From NCBI GenBank assembly GCA_016721905.1, contig JADKHH010000031.1, forward strand, positions 68,610 to 132,609: DNA of 64,000 bases, given 5' to 3'. The notes beneath the pieces are model-generated. The model searched no databases. It saw only the letters and a program-made list of their open reading frames with translations, and was not told the DNA's origin. The DNA is from Candidatus Opimibacter skivensis. Lineage in GTDB: Bacteria; Bacteroidota; Bacteroidia; Chitinophagales; Saprospiraceae. Below, one piece after another: positions 48,174-56,849 of the stretch (positions are counted from its first letter, which is position 1; every line of letters starts with the position of its first letter). The position numbers and the translations under genes were made by a program.

Positions 48174-49022
48174 ATGGATCATTTATTAAACATTCAAGAC
48201 GCAAGAAAATATTTCTTACCAAGAAATGAAAAATTTGCGAATCGTACTGCGAACGTACTGGCCGATATCCCACCGGAAGAACCCCAGCCGTTAGAATCTG
48301 TTGGTAAGCAAGGTATGTTCGCCTTATGCTATACCGATAAGGCCTTAGACATGAACGAAGACGTAGCAACAAGAGTAAAGACAGCAAATAATATACTAAA
48401 GGGATTTACTGCGCTTGTGGTTGGAAAAAATAATGAGGATCATCCTGGCAAATCCTTCATTACACCTCCCGGGGATTTACTTGAAATTGCAAAAAATCTT
48501 CCATTGCTGAGTGCTTTCAAGTCGAGTGAAGCTACCAATACTAAAAGTACAACCCATGCTGATTTCTCTGCAGCATTTCTGGAAACAGTTCTTGCTCTTG
48601 GAGTAGGTGAAGCAGATCCCCTGACTTTAGTGGCAGCGCAAAAGTTTGTACAGTCTTTGGGCGAGACAATTAAGATTAGCGCTGATGTTTCATTACTAAA
48701 TTATAACGTTACTACATTTTCAGGAATGACTGATATTGTAGGTTCGGGTAAAATAGTTGACATTGAACCAATGTTTCGTATTGTAGGCACATCCCTCAGC
48801 ATAACCGATGTAAAAGTTGCTATTGCCAATTGTGCAAAAATTGAATCCTTCACATTGAATTTCAAGGCTGATGTTTATACCGCTGCATTGGATTTTGATG
48901 CTTATGAAAATGATAAAGATGTTCAAGCAGATATTGATCAATTAATTGGAGGAGGCCTGGTACAACAGGTGGATAAAGCTAAGAATTACTTTGGAGTTAA
49001 ACCCAAAAGTAAAAGCAAATAA
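48174..49022 (+). CDS. paralogous unknown protein A1
   Basis: A 282-residue intact protein of no family I recognise. It has no signal peptide. Residues 45-85 (QGMFALCYTDKALD, then VATRVKTANNILKGFTALVV) and the last 30 (YENDKDVQADIDQLIGGG, AKNYFGVKP) are shared with the next gene product. The middle has two hydrophobic helices (AAFLETVLALGVG) and a strand-rich part (LLNYNVTTFSGMTDIVG). Hydrophobic central helices and a matching paralogue suggest a membrane-acting or self-assembling protein, perhaps toxin-like, but this is an inference from shape. The length is close to that of the Erwinia virulence factor Evf; I cannot confirm kinship. It is followed by A2 after 98 bases. Confidence 0.6.
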   Translation: MDHLLNIQDARKYFLPRNEKFANRTANVLADIPPEEPQPLESVGKQGMFALCYTDKALDMNEDVATRVKTANNILKGFTALVVGKNNEDHPGKSFITPPGDLLEIAKNLPLLSAFKSSEATNTKSTTHADFSAAFLETVLALGVGEADPLTLVAAQKFVQSLGETIKISADVSLLNYNVTTFSGMTDIVGSGKIVDIEPMFRIVGTSLSITDVKVAIANCAKIESFTLNFKADVYTAALDFDAYENDKDVQADIDQLIGGGLVQQVDKAKNYFGVKPKSKSK

Positions 49023-49120
49023 TGAATCTAAAAATGTGAATAGAAAATAAGTATTTAGCTCAATTTGGTTTAATTTTCGCCTTTGGGGGTAATAACTTAT
49101 TTTTACATTAGTTATTTGAT

Positions 49121-49969
49121 ATGGAAAACGAGATTCAGAATTCGATTAAAAATGCCCTAAACTACTTTGGTGAGTTTTCGATTTTGGAAGACCAAAACCA
49201 TTTGTCCGAAGTGAATGATATAAGAAGTACAGTAAAACAAAATTCTGCAGATGGACTTTTTTGTATTTGTTTTACTGATGATACTTCAGAGCTGCTACAA
49301 ACTGTAGCCGATAGAGTAAAGAAAGCCTCATACATTTTGAAAGGATTTGCAAGTTTGGTTACTTCCAAAATACTCTTCTTTCAAAGGGATACTAATGAGG
49401 AGTTATATAATATACCCATAGAAGATATGATTGTCATAGTAAAAAAACTTCCTATTATGTCTTATATGGAACCAACCCAATATCAAAAAGGTATAATAAT
49501 TGCAATGGAGGGATTGTCTACCGGGGTTGTTAATTCACTAATTGCCGAAGTTTCTTCTATTCCTGTAAATATGACCGATGAGATTGCGTCTTTTTTAATC
49601 AATAGTATTGAAGAAAAAAAATATTCTGAAAGAATAGAATACAATTATATTTCTTTAACAGGAATAATAAATGTTTCAGGCAAGGCTGGGGAAGTAAAAA
49701 TTGAAACAATACTTCGCATAGGAGGTATATCTGTTGTTTCAGAATTAGAAACAAATGCAGCAACGGATTTAACAAACAAAGGTATATCTGAAAAGGCAGT
49801 GAAGTTACATTTTACATCAAATGAATTTTCCGGTAGATTTGATTATGACTTATATGAAAATGACATGTCTGTGCAAAAAGAGATTGACAAACTAATTCTA
49901 AATTATGAGCTGGACGCTGTAAGAAAATCGGCTAAATATTTCACCGTACCTCCAGCACATAATAATTAG
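49121..49969 (+). CDS. paralogous unknown protein A2
   Basis: Also 282 residues and intact, and clearly related to A1: GLFCICFTDD, TVADRVKKASYILKGFASLV, KKLPIMSYM, LYENDMSVQKEIDKLI and AKYFTVPP line up with the A1 counterparts, while the rest is divergent (about a quarter to a third identical by eye). It has no signal peptide. Central hydrophobic stretches (IIIAMEGLSTGVV) occur in the same place as in A1. The function is unknown. It is followed by B1 after 35 bases, so the pair A2-B1 is tightly linked. Confidence 0.6.
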   Translation: MENEIQNSIKNALNYFGEFSILEDQNHLSEVNDIRSTVKQNSADGLFCICFTDDTSELLQTVADRVKKASYILKGFASLVTSKILFFQRDTNEELYNIPIEDMIVIVKKLPIMSYMEPTQYQKGIIIAMEGLSTGVVNSLIAEVSSIPVNMTDEIASFLINSIEEKKYSERIEYNYISLTGIINVSGKAGEVKIETILRIGGISVVSELETNAATDLTNKGISEKAVKLHFTSNEFSGRFDYDLYENDMSVQKEIDKLILNYELDAVRKSAKYFTVPPAHNN

Positions 49970-50004
49970 GATTTAAAAATTCAAGCAATAAATATAAATA
50001 TAAG

Positions 50005-50370
50005 ATGCCTTACACTGGATACTTTTATATTACAAACCAAACTAATAAGACATTCGAAATCATAACTATCAAGATTGAAAGTGGTGTATACACTGAATCT
50101 TGGTCTAAAGGCTCTGGGGACGATCCATCTGCTTTTAAACCGAACAATGATTGGAAATGCGGGCCATTTAATGCTGTTGTGGCTGCTCTATGGGTGAAAA
50201 TTACCGTGAGTTTTACCATCGATAAAAATTCTGGCAATTTCAGGAGGGCTGAAATTAAAATTTTATGGGGCAGAGATGATGACACTAAAACTGGCAATAT
50301 TTATATTTCCGGTAATTCAGTCGAAATCGTAACTCCCTCCGGTAAGAGAGTTAAGACTGCAATAGAATAA
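50005..50370 (+). CDS. paralogous unknown protein B1
   Basis: A 121-residue intact protein that begins MPYTGYFYITNQTNKTF and contains KIESGVYTESW, VVAALWVKITVSFTI and KILWGRDDD, ending with a TPSGKRVKT tail. Alternating strands throughout point to a small all-beta sandwich. It has no signal peptide and I do not recognise a family. It sits 35 bases after A2 and shares its opening, middle and end with B2. Small all-beta partners beside larger helical proteins occur in two-part toxins, but there is no direct evidence here. Confidence 0.55.
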   Translation: MPYTGYFYITNQTNKTFEIITIKIESGVYTESWSKGSGDDPSAFKPNNDWKCGPFNAVVAALWVKITVSFTIDKNSGNFRRAEIKILWGRDDDTKTGNIYISGNSVEIVTPSGKRVKTAIE

Positions 50371-50518
50371 CAGTTATAGTCAACAGGACATTATAAATGG
50401 GATCTTTGTAAGATGTAAGGATCTTTTATTTTGAAAGTAAAAAACTTATTTTAATTGTTAACCAAATGATTCGACATAATTAATATATAATAAATCGCGT
50501 CATCTATAAAAAACAACT

Positions 50519-50890
50519 ATGCCATATACCGGCAGTATTCGAGTCTCAAGTGTAAGAAGAATATATTATTTAAGTATCGTGGTTAAAAGCGGTGTATATA
50601 CGTCTAACTTTTCACAAGGTAATGCTAATGGGATTAATTTTGTTATTGCACCAAATGAAGTACGGGACTTACATGGAGAATTTAAATCAGTGATAGCTGC
50701 CCTTTGGATTTTAATTACTTTAAAGATTAACTACACTCAAGAAAATATTGAGGCATTTAATAAAATTGTTGAAGTTAAAATTTTGTGGGGCAGAGATGAT
50801 GACAATGGGATATGTCTAATACATATTTCTGATGGAGCTGTCACAATCACAACTCCTTCCGGGAGAACAAAGACAGAACCACTTTATTAG
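50519..50890 (+). CDS. paralogous unknown protein B2
   Basis: A 123-residue intact protein with the same frame as B1: start MPYTG, then VKSGVYTSNF, VIAALWILITLKI, VKILWGRDDD and TPSGRTKT at the end, about one third identical by eye. Conserved positions concentrate in the strand-like middle and the GRDDD turn, so the fold is kept while the surface differs. The function is unknown. It closes the cassette; the DNA after it is the group II intron remnant. Confidence 0.55.
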   Translation: MPYTGSIRVSSVRRIYYLSIVVKSGVYTSNFSQGNANGINFVIAPNEVRDLHGEFKSVIAALWILITLKINYTQENIEAFNKIVEVKILWGRDDDNGICLIHISDGAVTITTPSGRTKTEPLY

Positions 50891-50929
50891 GCTTTTACTG
50901 AAATACTGAATCTCTTACTGGCTTAAAGT

Positions 50930-51380
50930 ATATCGCGAATTTAAGAATAGGGAAATTCTTCATTTAGGGATGTCTACAATATAACATCCGGGGTAAAGTA
51001 AGCAGGAATCCATCATGGGCGTTTGTATGGAACAAGAGAAGTCGCTATTGTTCTATTATCTGATTTGAGACAGACATACAAGGATAGTATGAAATAGCGG
51101 TGGCGGACTAAGTCGTAGTAGTGATGAAGTCATCGAAAGATGATCGGGCGAAGGGCTTAGCTTGTTTACGTTTCAATATTGAGCAACAACCCGTCTATGG
51201 CGGGGAAGATTGTAAATGGAGAAGCAATATCACAGCGAATTTCCGATAGAGGAGTTTCATGTATCCAAAATGTGTTATTTTACATTTGTGATGAAATAAG
51301 AAGAGCCGTGTGAAGAGAGACTTTCAAGCACGGTTCTGTGGGAAAGTAGGGGTGAGACTCCCCTGCGTGACCCGACTATT
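50930..51380 (+). mobile_element. group II intron remnant, ORF-less, with domain V/VI
   Basis: The end (51301-51375) has the hairpin GAGCCGTGTGAAGAGAGAC with TTTCAAGCACGGTTCT, the signature of domain V, followed by a stem that ends TGAGACTCCCCTGCGTGACC, like domain VI. Upstream lies GGACTAAGTCGTAGTAGTG (51100-51120), the sequence that in many group II introns precedes the reverse-transcriptase gene, but only about 150 bases separate it from domain V, so the enzyme gene is deleted. The left end is not recognisable, and the first part of domain I is probably missing. It cannot move alone. The frame that overlaps its end belongs to the next gene only from 51406 on. Confidence 0.8.
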
Positions 51381-51405
51381 GATAACCAAATTGATCATCG
51401 TCATT

Positions 51406-52020
51406 ATGTACTTAGACATGAGGCTATTTATTTGGTTATTCCTGTCCTTCATATGTGCAACAGTTATGGGGACATTAACTCATGAGTTAGGTCACTACGT
51501 TGTTGCAGAATTCTTGGGATATGACGCTGATTTCCATTATGGTGCCACGGGTATAGTAAAAGGCCCCGTTAATGGAAAACCATCTGATGGATTTTGGATC
51601 ACTTCAGGAGGCCCTTTTCAGACTATGCTGACAGGTTCAATTGGGCTATTGTTGATATTAATTTACCGCAAATCATTCAGTCTGTCAATTGCGCTTTCTG
51701 GATGGCAGTGGTTTTTGGTTTTTATTGCGCTCTTCTGGTTGAGGCAGACAGCAAATTTATGGACATGGATCGGAGGCTATCTATTGAGAGGCAATTTTTC
51801 CGGTAGGGGAGATGAAATACTACTTGCTAAATACCTGGGCTTATCTAATTGGCTAATTTTGACATTTACAGGGTTAATTGGTTGGACGGTTCTGACAATA
51901 ATTACCTTTAAGGTAGTGCCAGTGAAACAACGCTTAACATTTTTAGTCTCCGGCCTTTTGGGTGGAATTGTTGGATATATCCTATGGTTAGATGTTTTAG
52001 GAAAGGTAATAATATCATGA
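51406..52020 (+). CDS. membrane protein with HELGH zinc-protease-like motif
   Basis: I start at ATG 51406 (MYLDMRLFIWLFLSF), after the intron end; an earlier in-frame ATG lies inside intron sequence. The protein has about 205 residues with six predicted membrane segments. The motif THELGHYVVAEFLGY near residue 23 resembles the HExxH of M50-type membrane metallopeptidases. A second G-G-P-F motif (TSGGPFQTMLTG) follows, as in some relatives. The usual C-terminal metal-ligand Asp motif is not obvious, so it may be inactive or a distant relative. It stands alone on its strand. Confidence 0.65.
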   Translation: MYLDMRLFIWLFLSFICATVMGTLTHELGHYVVAEFLGYDADFHYGATGIVKGPVNGKPSDGFWITSGGPFQTMLTGSIGLLLILIYRKSFSLSIALSGWQWFLVFIALFWLRQTANLWTWIGGYLLRGNFSGRGDEILLAKYLGLSNWLILTFTGLIGWTVLTIITFKVVPVKQRLTFLVSGLLGGIVGYILWLDVLGKVIIS

Positions 52021-52077
52021 TTCAATTTTACCAAAATAAATGATCATGAAACAGAAGCGGAAATTCAAATTGGCTAT

Positions 52078-52179
52078 CTATAACATTGAATGCTCATAAA
52101 CTGGGCTATCCACACTGAAAATGAAAACGTAAATTTGGACAAAGATGCCCCGGAGACAGCCCCAAGCAGTGTCGGCCTG
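52078..52179 (+). repeat. dispersed intergenic repeat, copy 3
   Basis: Nearly full-length second copy of the element at 10651-10751 (CTATAACATTGAATGCTCAT, GAAAACGTAAATTTGGACAA, GTCGGCCTG). It lies upstream of the next membrane-protein gene, whose apparent early start codon falls in this repeat; I therefore place the gene start at 52229. Confidence 0.7.
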
Positions 52180-52228
52180 GTTACCTTTTCAAGCTCTCCT
52201 TATAGCCATCAACCCCAAAATCTATAGT

Positions 52229-53025
52229 ATGAGAAATAAATATATCCTTGAATACGCACTCATCATCATCGTCATACTATTAAGTATCACAGGATTTTGG
52301 GACATCTATTTTGGAGTGGATTCAAGTCCAAACCTACATCACCACCTTCATGTAGTAACGAATCTGATTTGGTTGGGTTTGTTGCTGTATCAACTCAACC
52401 TGATCAGTACTAATCAATATTTGAATCACCGTAAAGTTGGACTGTCCGTTTTGTTTTTGGGTCCATGGTTAGTGGCTACGACCACACTTTTATCTGTCTA
52501 TTCAGCGCACAAGGGCTTGATATCAGGTAAGGGTGATTTTCTGATTGTGCAAAATGTGATGGTCACTCTGGAAACCGCACTTTTTATAGCGCTGGCATTT
52601 ATCTTTAAGAAAAATAGAAAACTGCATGGAGCATTTATGTTGAGCACAGCTATATTGTTCATGGGCATAGCGCTGTTCTTTACACTGATTAGTTTTGCAC
52701 CGCAATTCAGGATTGAAGGCCCGGAAACGTTTTCCAGGTTTGGGAAGCTGCTTTCGCGGCGAGTAATGTTTGCGTAGTTGCAGGACTTATTTTCTTCCTA
52801 AAGGATTTTAGAAACGGATGGCCAATGCTATTGGCAGGTCTATTCTTTTATATAAATGAATTTATAAGACAATTCCTCACCGAACACAACCAAATCGAGC
52901 GACTCACGGAGACTGTTGGTACATTAAACCAGGTCTTTGCGTTTCTAGCCAGCTTTCTTATCCTTTTCATCATCTTGATTTCCACCGGGATACGAAAACA
53001 GCATGGGACGAGAAGTACAGGTTGA
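52229..53025 (+). CDS. integral membrane protein of unknown function, one frameshift
   Basis: The ATG at 52229 (MRNKYILEYALIIIVILLS) opens about 265 residues with seven predicted membrane segments. The first frame runs to about 52745, and after one shift the protein continues AASNVCVVAGLIFFLKDF, then LTETVGTLNQVFAFLASFLI and a stop at 53025. An HHHLHVVTN stretch near residue 33 and paired polar residues in later helices resemble heme- or metal-binding membrane proteins such as the DUF2306-like neighbour, but that is a weak hint. It lies just before that DUF2306 gene on the same strand. Confidence 0.55.
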
Positions 53026-53154
53026 GATTATGTACATTTCCAGCATCGGAATGGGACGGTCGTCATCGGAGGACTGGAATGTAAAAGCCGAGGTCGGCAT
53101 TAGGCAGGATTGTCAATACTGAAAGCAGGATATTCTTAAGTACTACCCGGAAAA

Positions 53155-53746
53155 ATGAAAACCAACTTTTATAAAAAAATGCTCACGATTGTATTTTGGA
53201 TGACGGTCCTGGTTGTATCCATTTTATTTTATTTAAATAGTGTCGTCCCCTATTTCAACGGAACGCTGGGTCCGAGACAAGAGGCTGGAAAATGGTGGTT
53301 TATTGTACATTTTTCAGGTGCTACCTGCACCCTGATTTTGGGCCCGCTTCAATTTTGGTCCTATTTCAGAAATCGTTTCAGGCGTTGGCATCGATTAGCT
53401 GGAAAGTTCTACATCGGAGGTTCTGTTATTTCGGCACTGATGGTTTTATTTGCTCTCCAATTATCCGTTACCTGGTTCTGTACCATCGCTGGGGCTGCTG
53501 GCCATCATTTGGCTTTTTACAACGATTATAGCTTTCTGGTTTGCCCTAAAGAAGAACTTTAAGCTACATCGACAGTTTATGATACGCTCCTATGTGTGTG
53601 GATTAGCTTTTGTTTTTATCAGACTGCTCCCTTTAATCAATGAATTTACTGGGCTATTCAATTTTATAGAGAATGAGGAAGTACAGTTTACCGTGTACGA
53701 ATGGATGTGCTGGGTGTATCCACTCGCGCTGACAGAGTTCCTTTAG
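53155..53746 (+). CDS. DUF2306-like membrane protein, one frameshift
   Basis: The frame from ATG 53155 shows MLTIVFWMTVLVVSILFYL, FIVHFSGATCTLILGPLQFW and RRWHRLAGKFYIGG; the H-x-x-x-G and R-x-W-H-R-x-x-G-x-x-Y motifs are the DUF2306 hallmarks. A one-base shift near 53480 leads to VPSLGLLAIIWLFTTIIAFW, then KLHRQFMIRSYVCGLAFVFI and a stop at 53746. Full length is about 195 residues with six or more membrane helices. DUF2306 proteins have no proven role. It follows the unknown membrane protein by about 130 bases. Confidence 0.7.
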
Positions 53747-53906
53747 TGTGGTGGCCATCCGTCTCGCGATGAGGGCTTGAATCGTTAAACCATCCCACTG
53801 CCACATTCCGACCGTTTACCAAAAAATTAGTTTCAAATAAATTTGCGCAACTTAAAAGTTGCGTATATATTTGCAACCTGAAAGTTGCGTATTCAAATAT
53901 TGAAGT

Positions 53907-54243
53907 ATGAAGCAAGACATATTCCAGGCCATTGCTGACCCTACCCGCAGGGCCATTTTGACCTTCATTGCAATCCAGGCATTAACTCCTACGGCTATGG
54001 CAGAAAAATTTGACATGAGCCGTCAAGCCGTATCAAAGCATATTAAAGTATTGCACGAATGCGAATTGATTATTCCTGAGCAGTCGGGTAGGGAAATCTA
54101 CTATACTTCAATCCAAAGAAGATGCAGGAGTTTGACCATTGGTTAGCCCAATTCAGGAAAAGCTGGAAACCCGGTTTAATCAACTTGACGATGTATTATC
54201 CACCATTAAAAACAGAAAAAATGAACAACGATTTACTTTTTGA
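53907..54243 (+). CDS. ArsR family transcriptional regulator, one frameshift
   Basis: From ATG 53907 the winged helix reads FQAIADPTRRAILTFIA, AEKFDMSRQAVSKHIKVL and ELIIPEQSGREIYYT. Near 54110 the frame breaks; the other frame continues KKMQEFDHWLAQFRKSW, then NQLDDVLSTIKNRKNEQRF and a stop at 54241-54243. Corrected, it has about 112 residues, normal for ArsR proteins paired with SRPBCC genes. The latter starts at 54221, a 23-base overlap that suggests translational coupling. It has no metal-binding Cys pair, so it may sense no metal. Confidence 0.75.
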
Positions 54244-54717
54244 CTTTACCGTTGACAAAACAGCGAAAACAGTATTCATATCAAGAGAATTTGATGCTGA
54301 GCTTTCGCTGGTTTGGGATGCATTTACCAAAGCAGAAATTCTCGACCAATGGGTGGCACCTAAACCCTGGACATCCAAAACAAAGTATATGGATTTTAAG
54401 GTGGGCGGTCGCAGAGTTTATGCGATGGTAAGCCCTGAAGGGCAAGAGCGCTGGGCAATTCAAGAATATAAATCCATTAGCCCAAAGACCAATTTTAAAC
54501 TGTTTAATGCTTTTGCAGACAAAGATGAAAACCCTGTATTGCCTGGTTCTGATTGGGATTACACTTTAGTGAGCAGAACGGAAGGACAAAAGTCAATACT
54601 ACGATCTATAATGAATCTCTTGAACGTATGGAGAAGATGATTGAGATGGGTTTCAAGGAAGGATTTACGATGAGCTTGCATAATCTGGAAATGGTATTGG
54701 CTGGCAACGCCGGATAA
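54221..54717 (+). CDS. SRPBCC/AHSA1 domain protein, one frameshift near the end
   Basis: The ATG at 54221 (MNNDLLFDFTVDKTAKTVFI) starts a START-like AHSA1 protein: REFDAELSLVWDAFTKAEIL, DQWVAPKPWTSKTKYMDFKV, MVSPEGQERWAIQEYKS. Near 54585 the frame is lost. The other frame gives NESLERMEKMIEMGFKEGFT, then SLHNLEMVLAGNAG and a stop at 54717, about 165 residues. It overlaps the ArsR gene and is typically co-regulated with it. These proteins bind hydrophobic ligands or act as co-chaperone-like factors. Confidence 0.75.
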
Positions 54718-56320
54718 TAGCAGGCAATCACTATCTGCCCGGCTATTGCGACCCAGAAACCTATAAATTTTGGATTTGAGCCATGGAGAAAGTCGTAAAT
54801 TGAGTTGGCTTGTCTTCGCATCCTTTTGAATGTTACCAATCTCAAAACAAACATGATGAGGCACTGCCAACTTTATGGCATTGATCTCCCCGACCTTTGC
54901 CAATGCTAAAAGTCTATTGATGAGGGTCGTGTATTTAACCGATTCTGGATTCGCCCGTTAAATGGGGTCGGTTTCGACTTTACTATCCTCATTTGCAGCT
55001 TATCGAGACGCATGAGTACAGTCAAAAACCACCTGAAGCCTTCTGGTCTTTAATCCCCAAACCGTAAGAAGCTAGAAAAATAAGGGTCCCCTGGATTTTG
55101 TAATTGAGTCCCCGACATAAATATTCAGGAGGCCAGACTCTTTTAAACAGAGGATCATTTTCCAGACGGTTTAACTGCTTGTTTAATAAGCAGAATTCAA
55201 TATCCAATTACACAAGCATAAAAAAAACAATGCAGGATTACATTGAACTGGAGAGTTATCCAGAGATTCGTAAGTTGAAGGAGCTCTCAGGTAAGCCATA
55301 ACGGAAAAGGGCTATCATTCGCCCCTTATGCAACTAAGCCATCCAATAAGGAAAATGAGAAATCTATAAGTATGCCATTAAAGCTCATCTCGCCTTTTCG
55401 GGGTGTTGTGGGATAAACAAATAAGTATCGCCTTGTGGAATGTGGGTTTCCATTATAGAATTAGCGATGAAAGTCGTGGTCTTAGACCTTCCGGAGGCGG
55501 ACTTTCGTCCTGATGAAAACGAGAATGGAATTCCCAGGATCATCAAGTTTATTGTCATAGGTTTAGAAGAGTGAGAGGATCATCCATGGATGGTCCCCAT
55601 CATTAGGACACTTACTTGAACAAATGGATTCCTTATATTTAATATATGGATCACCTTGACTGATTACCATCCTGCTTTTTCCCTCCTGACCAATCTTGCT
55701 GGAAACTCCAAATTATTTTGCCGATGGATCGCGATGGGTTTAGCTCACGCATGAGTCTGGGAGCCGGACCAGAAACTCTTTCACAGCACTGACAGAGCAG
55801 AATATTTATATAGGGACGTTGATTAGCTGGGCTTTCATGTTTCAAGATGCACGACGACGCTTAACATTTTAAACGTATACCTTTTGATATTATTAACATT
55901 CGAATTCGTATGACAGTGATATGGTCCTACCTTCCTCGCGCGATACCCTGCTAAAAGCGTTTATTACTTGCATCAATAGATTCCGGTGACATTGATCTAT
56001 GACTTTGATTTTTGATTAGTGACACCACACCTACCAACCAGTCGCAGCACTTCAACTTCTGCATCATTCAGTCTATTGACACGGTAGTCTATTCAGGATG
56101 GCAATGAAGCGATTTTCCTGACCAAATATAAGTGATCCCTCATTGAATTCTTCAGCTATGTTCTGGAAGGGAATGGGTGGTAGCAATGACGCGTACTATC
56201 CAACCGGAACAGCTGGCTAGGTGGAGTGTTTCTCTACAGCACTGCGCTGCTTTCAGTATCAGGATAGTATTTATGCCCCATACGACGGGAGTGTCCGTTT
56301 ATCGATTTTATTTCGGCCGT
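54718..56320. other. noisy stretch without recognised genes
   Basis: There is no frame above 115 residues and none is recognisable on either strand. Short protein-like pieces occur (AVPHHVCFEIGNIQKD in minus-strand frame near 54850; IELESYPEIRKLKELSG on the plus strand near 55250), but no start, end or family is clear. The 5' part of the plus-strand T9SS gene that ends at 56568 may be hidden here. Confidence 0.3.
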
Positions 56321-56328
56321 TGATCCAG

Positions 56329-56568
56329 TCTGATGGACTAAACATTGACGATCAGCCCCAATCCAACACAAGGCCCCTTTGTAATTACAATCGGTGAAGA
56401 GTTGTTGAATGCTACCTGTACCATCGTCAACAGCATAGGGCAAGTAACTTGCGTCTTTAAATTGACGAACTAAATTCCACAGGAAATTAATTACCCGCAA
56501 GGCATCTACTTTGGCGGGTAGAACAGGAGGGTCGTTTAATCAGGACGGGGAAGATTATTTGTGAATGA
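56329..56568 (+). pseudogene. C-terminal T9SS sorting domain of a broken gene
   Basis: In shifting plus-strand frames the sequence reads TISPNPTQGPFVITIGEELL, then NATCTIVNSIGQV, NYPQGIYF and RVEQEGRLIRTGKIICE with a stop at 56566-56568. That is a complete type A sorting domain (PNP start, then I-x-N-x-x-G, then G-I-Y, then the basic end). At least two shifts are needed. No upstream coding part can be followed with confidence, so the protein it belonged to is unknown. Confidence 0.55.
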
Positions 56569-56849
56569 GTGTCGCACAGGCGGACTGTTATTTGCAGTCA
56601 TCAGGGATCGCATATTCAAAGTGGTTAAATCATAAAAGGATTTCTACTAGTAAAAGGCAATAACCCTTCTAATTGTACGCCTTTCTGAGGGCTTTGAGAA
56701 TTCAGCTTATATGATTAAGCTGAAAGGGCGGATTGAAGAAAGAGGAATGTAAGGCCTTTTAAACCAGTCAACTAAAAGCAATAGCCTGGGCGCTATCTGG
56801 TGTCTCCAAAGCTAGATGCAATGAGCGAACTACTTCAAGGGCCAAAATA

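Noticed and set aside
51310..51405. Upstream in-frame start of the HELGH membrane protein
   Set aside because: These codons lie inside group II intron domains V and VI; the protein-like sequence begins at 51406.
52145..52228. Upstream in-frame start of the membrane protein at 52229
   Set aside because: The bases belong to the dispersed repeat that also occurs at 10651; the first membrane helix begins after 52229.
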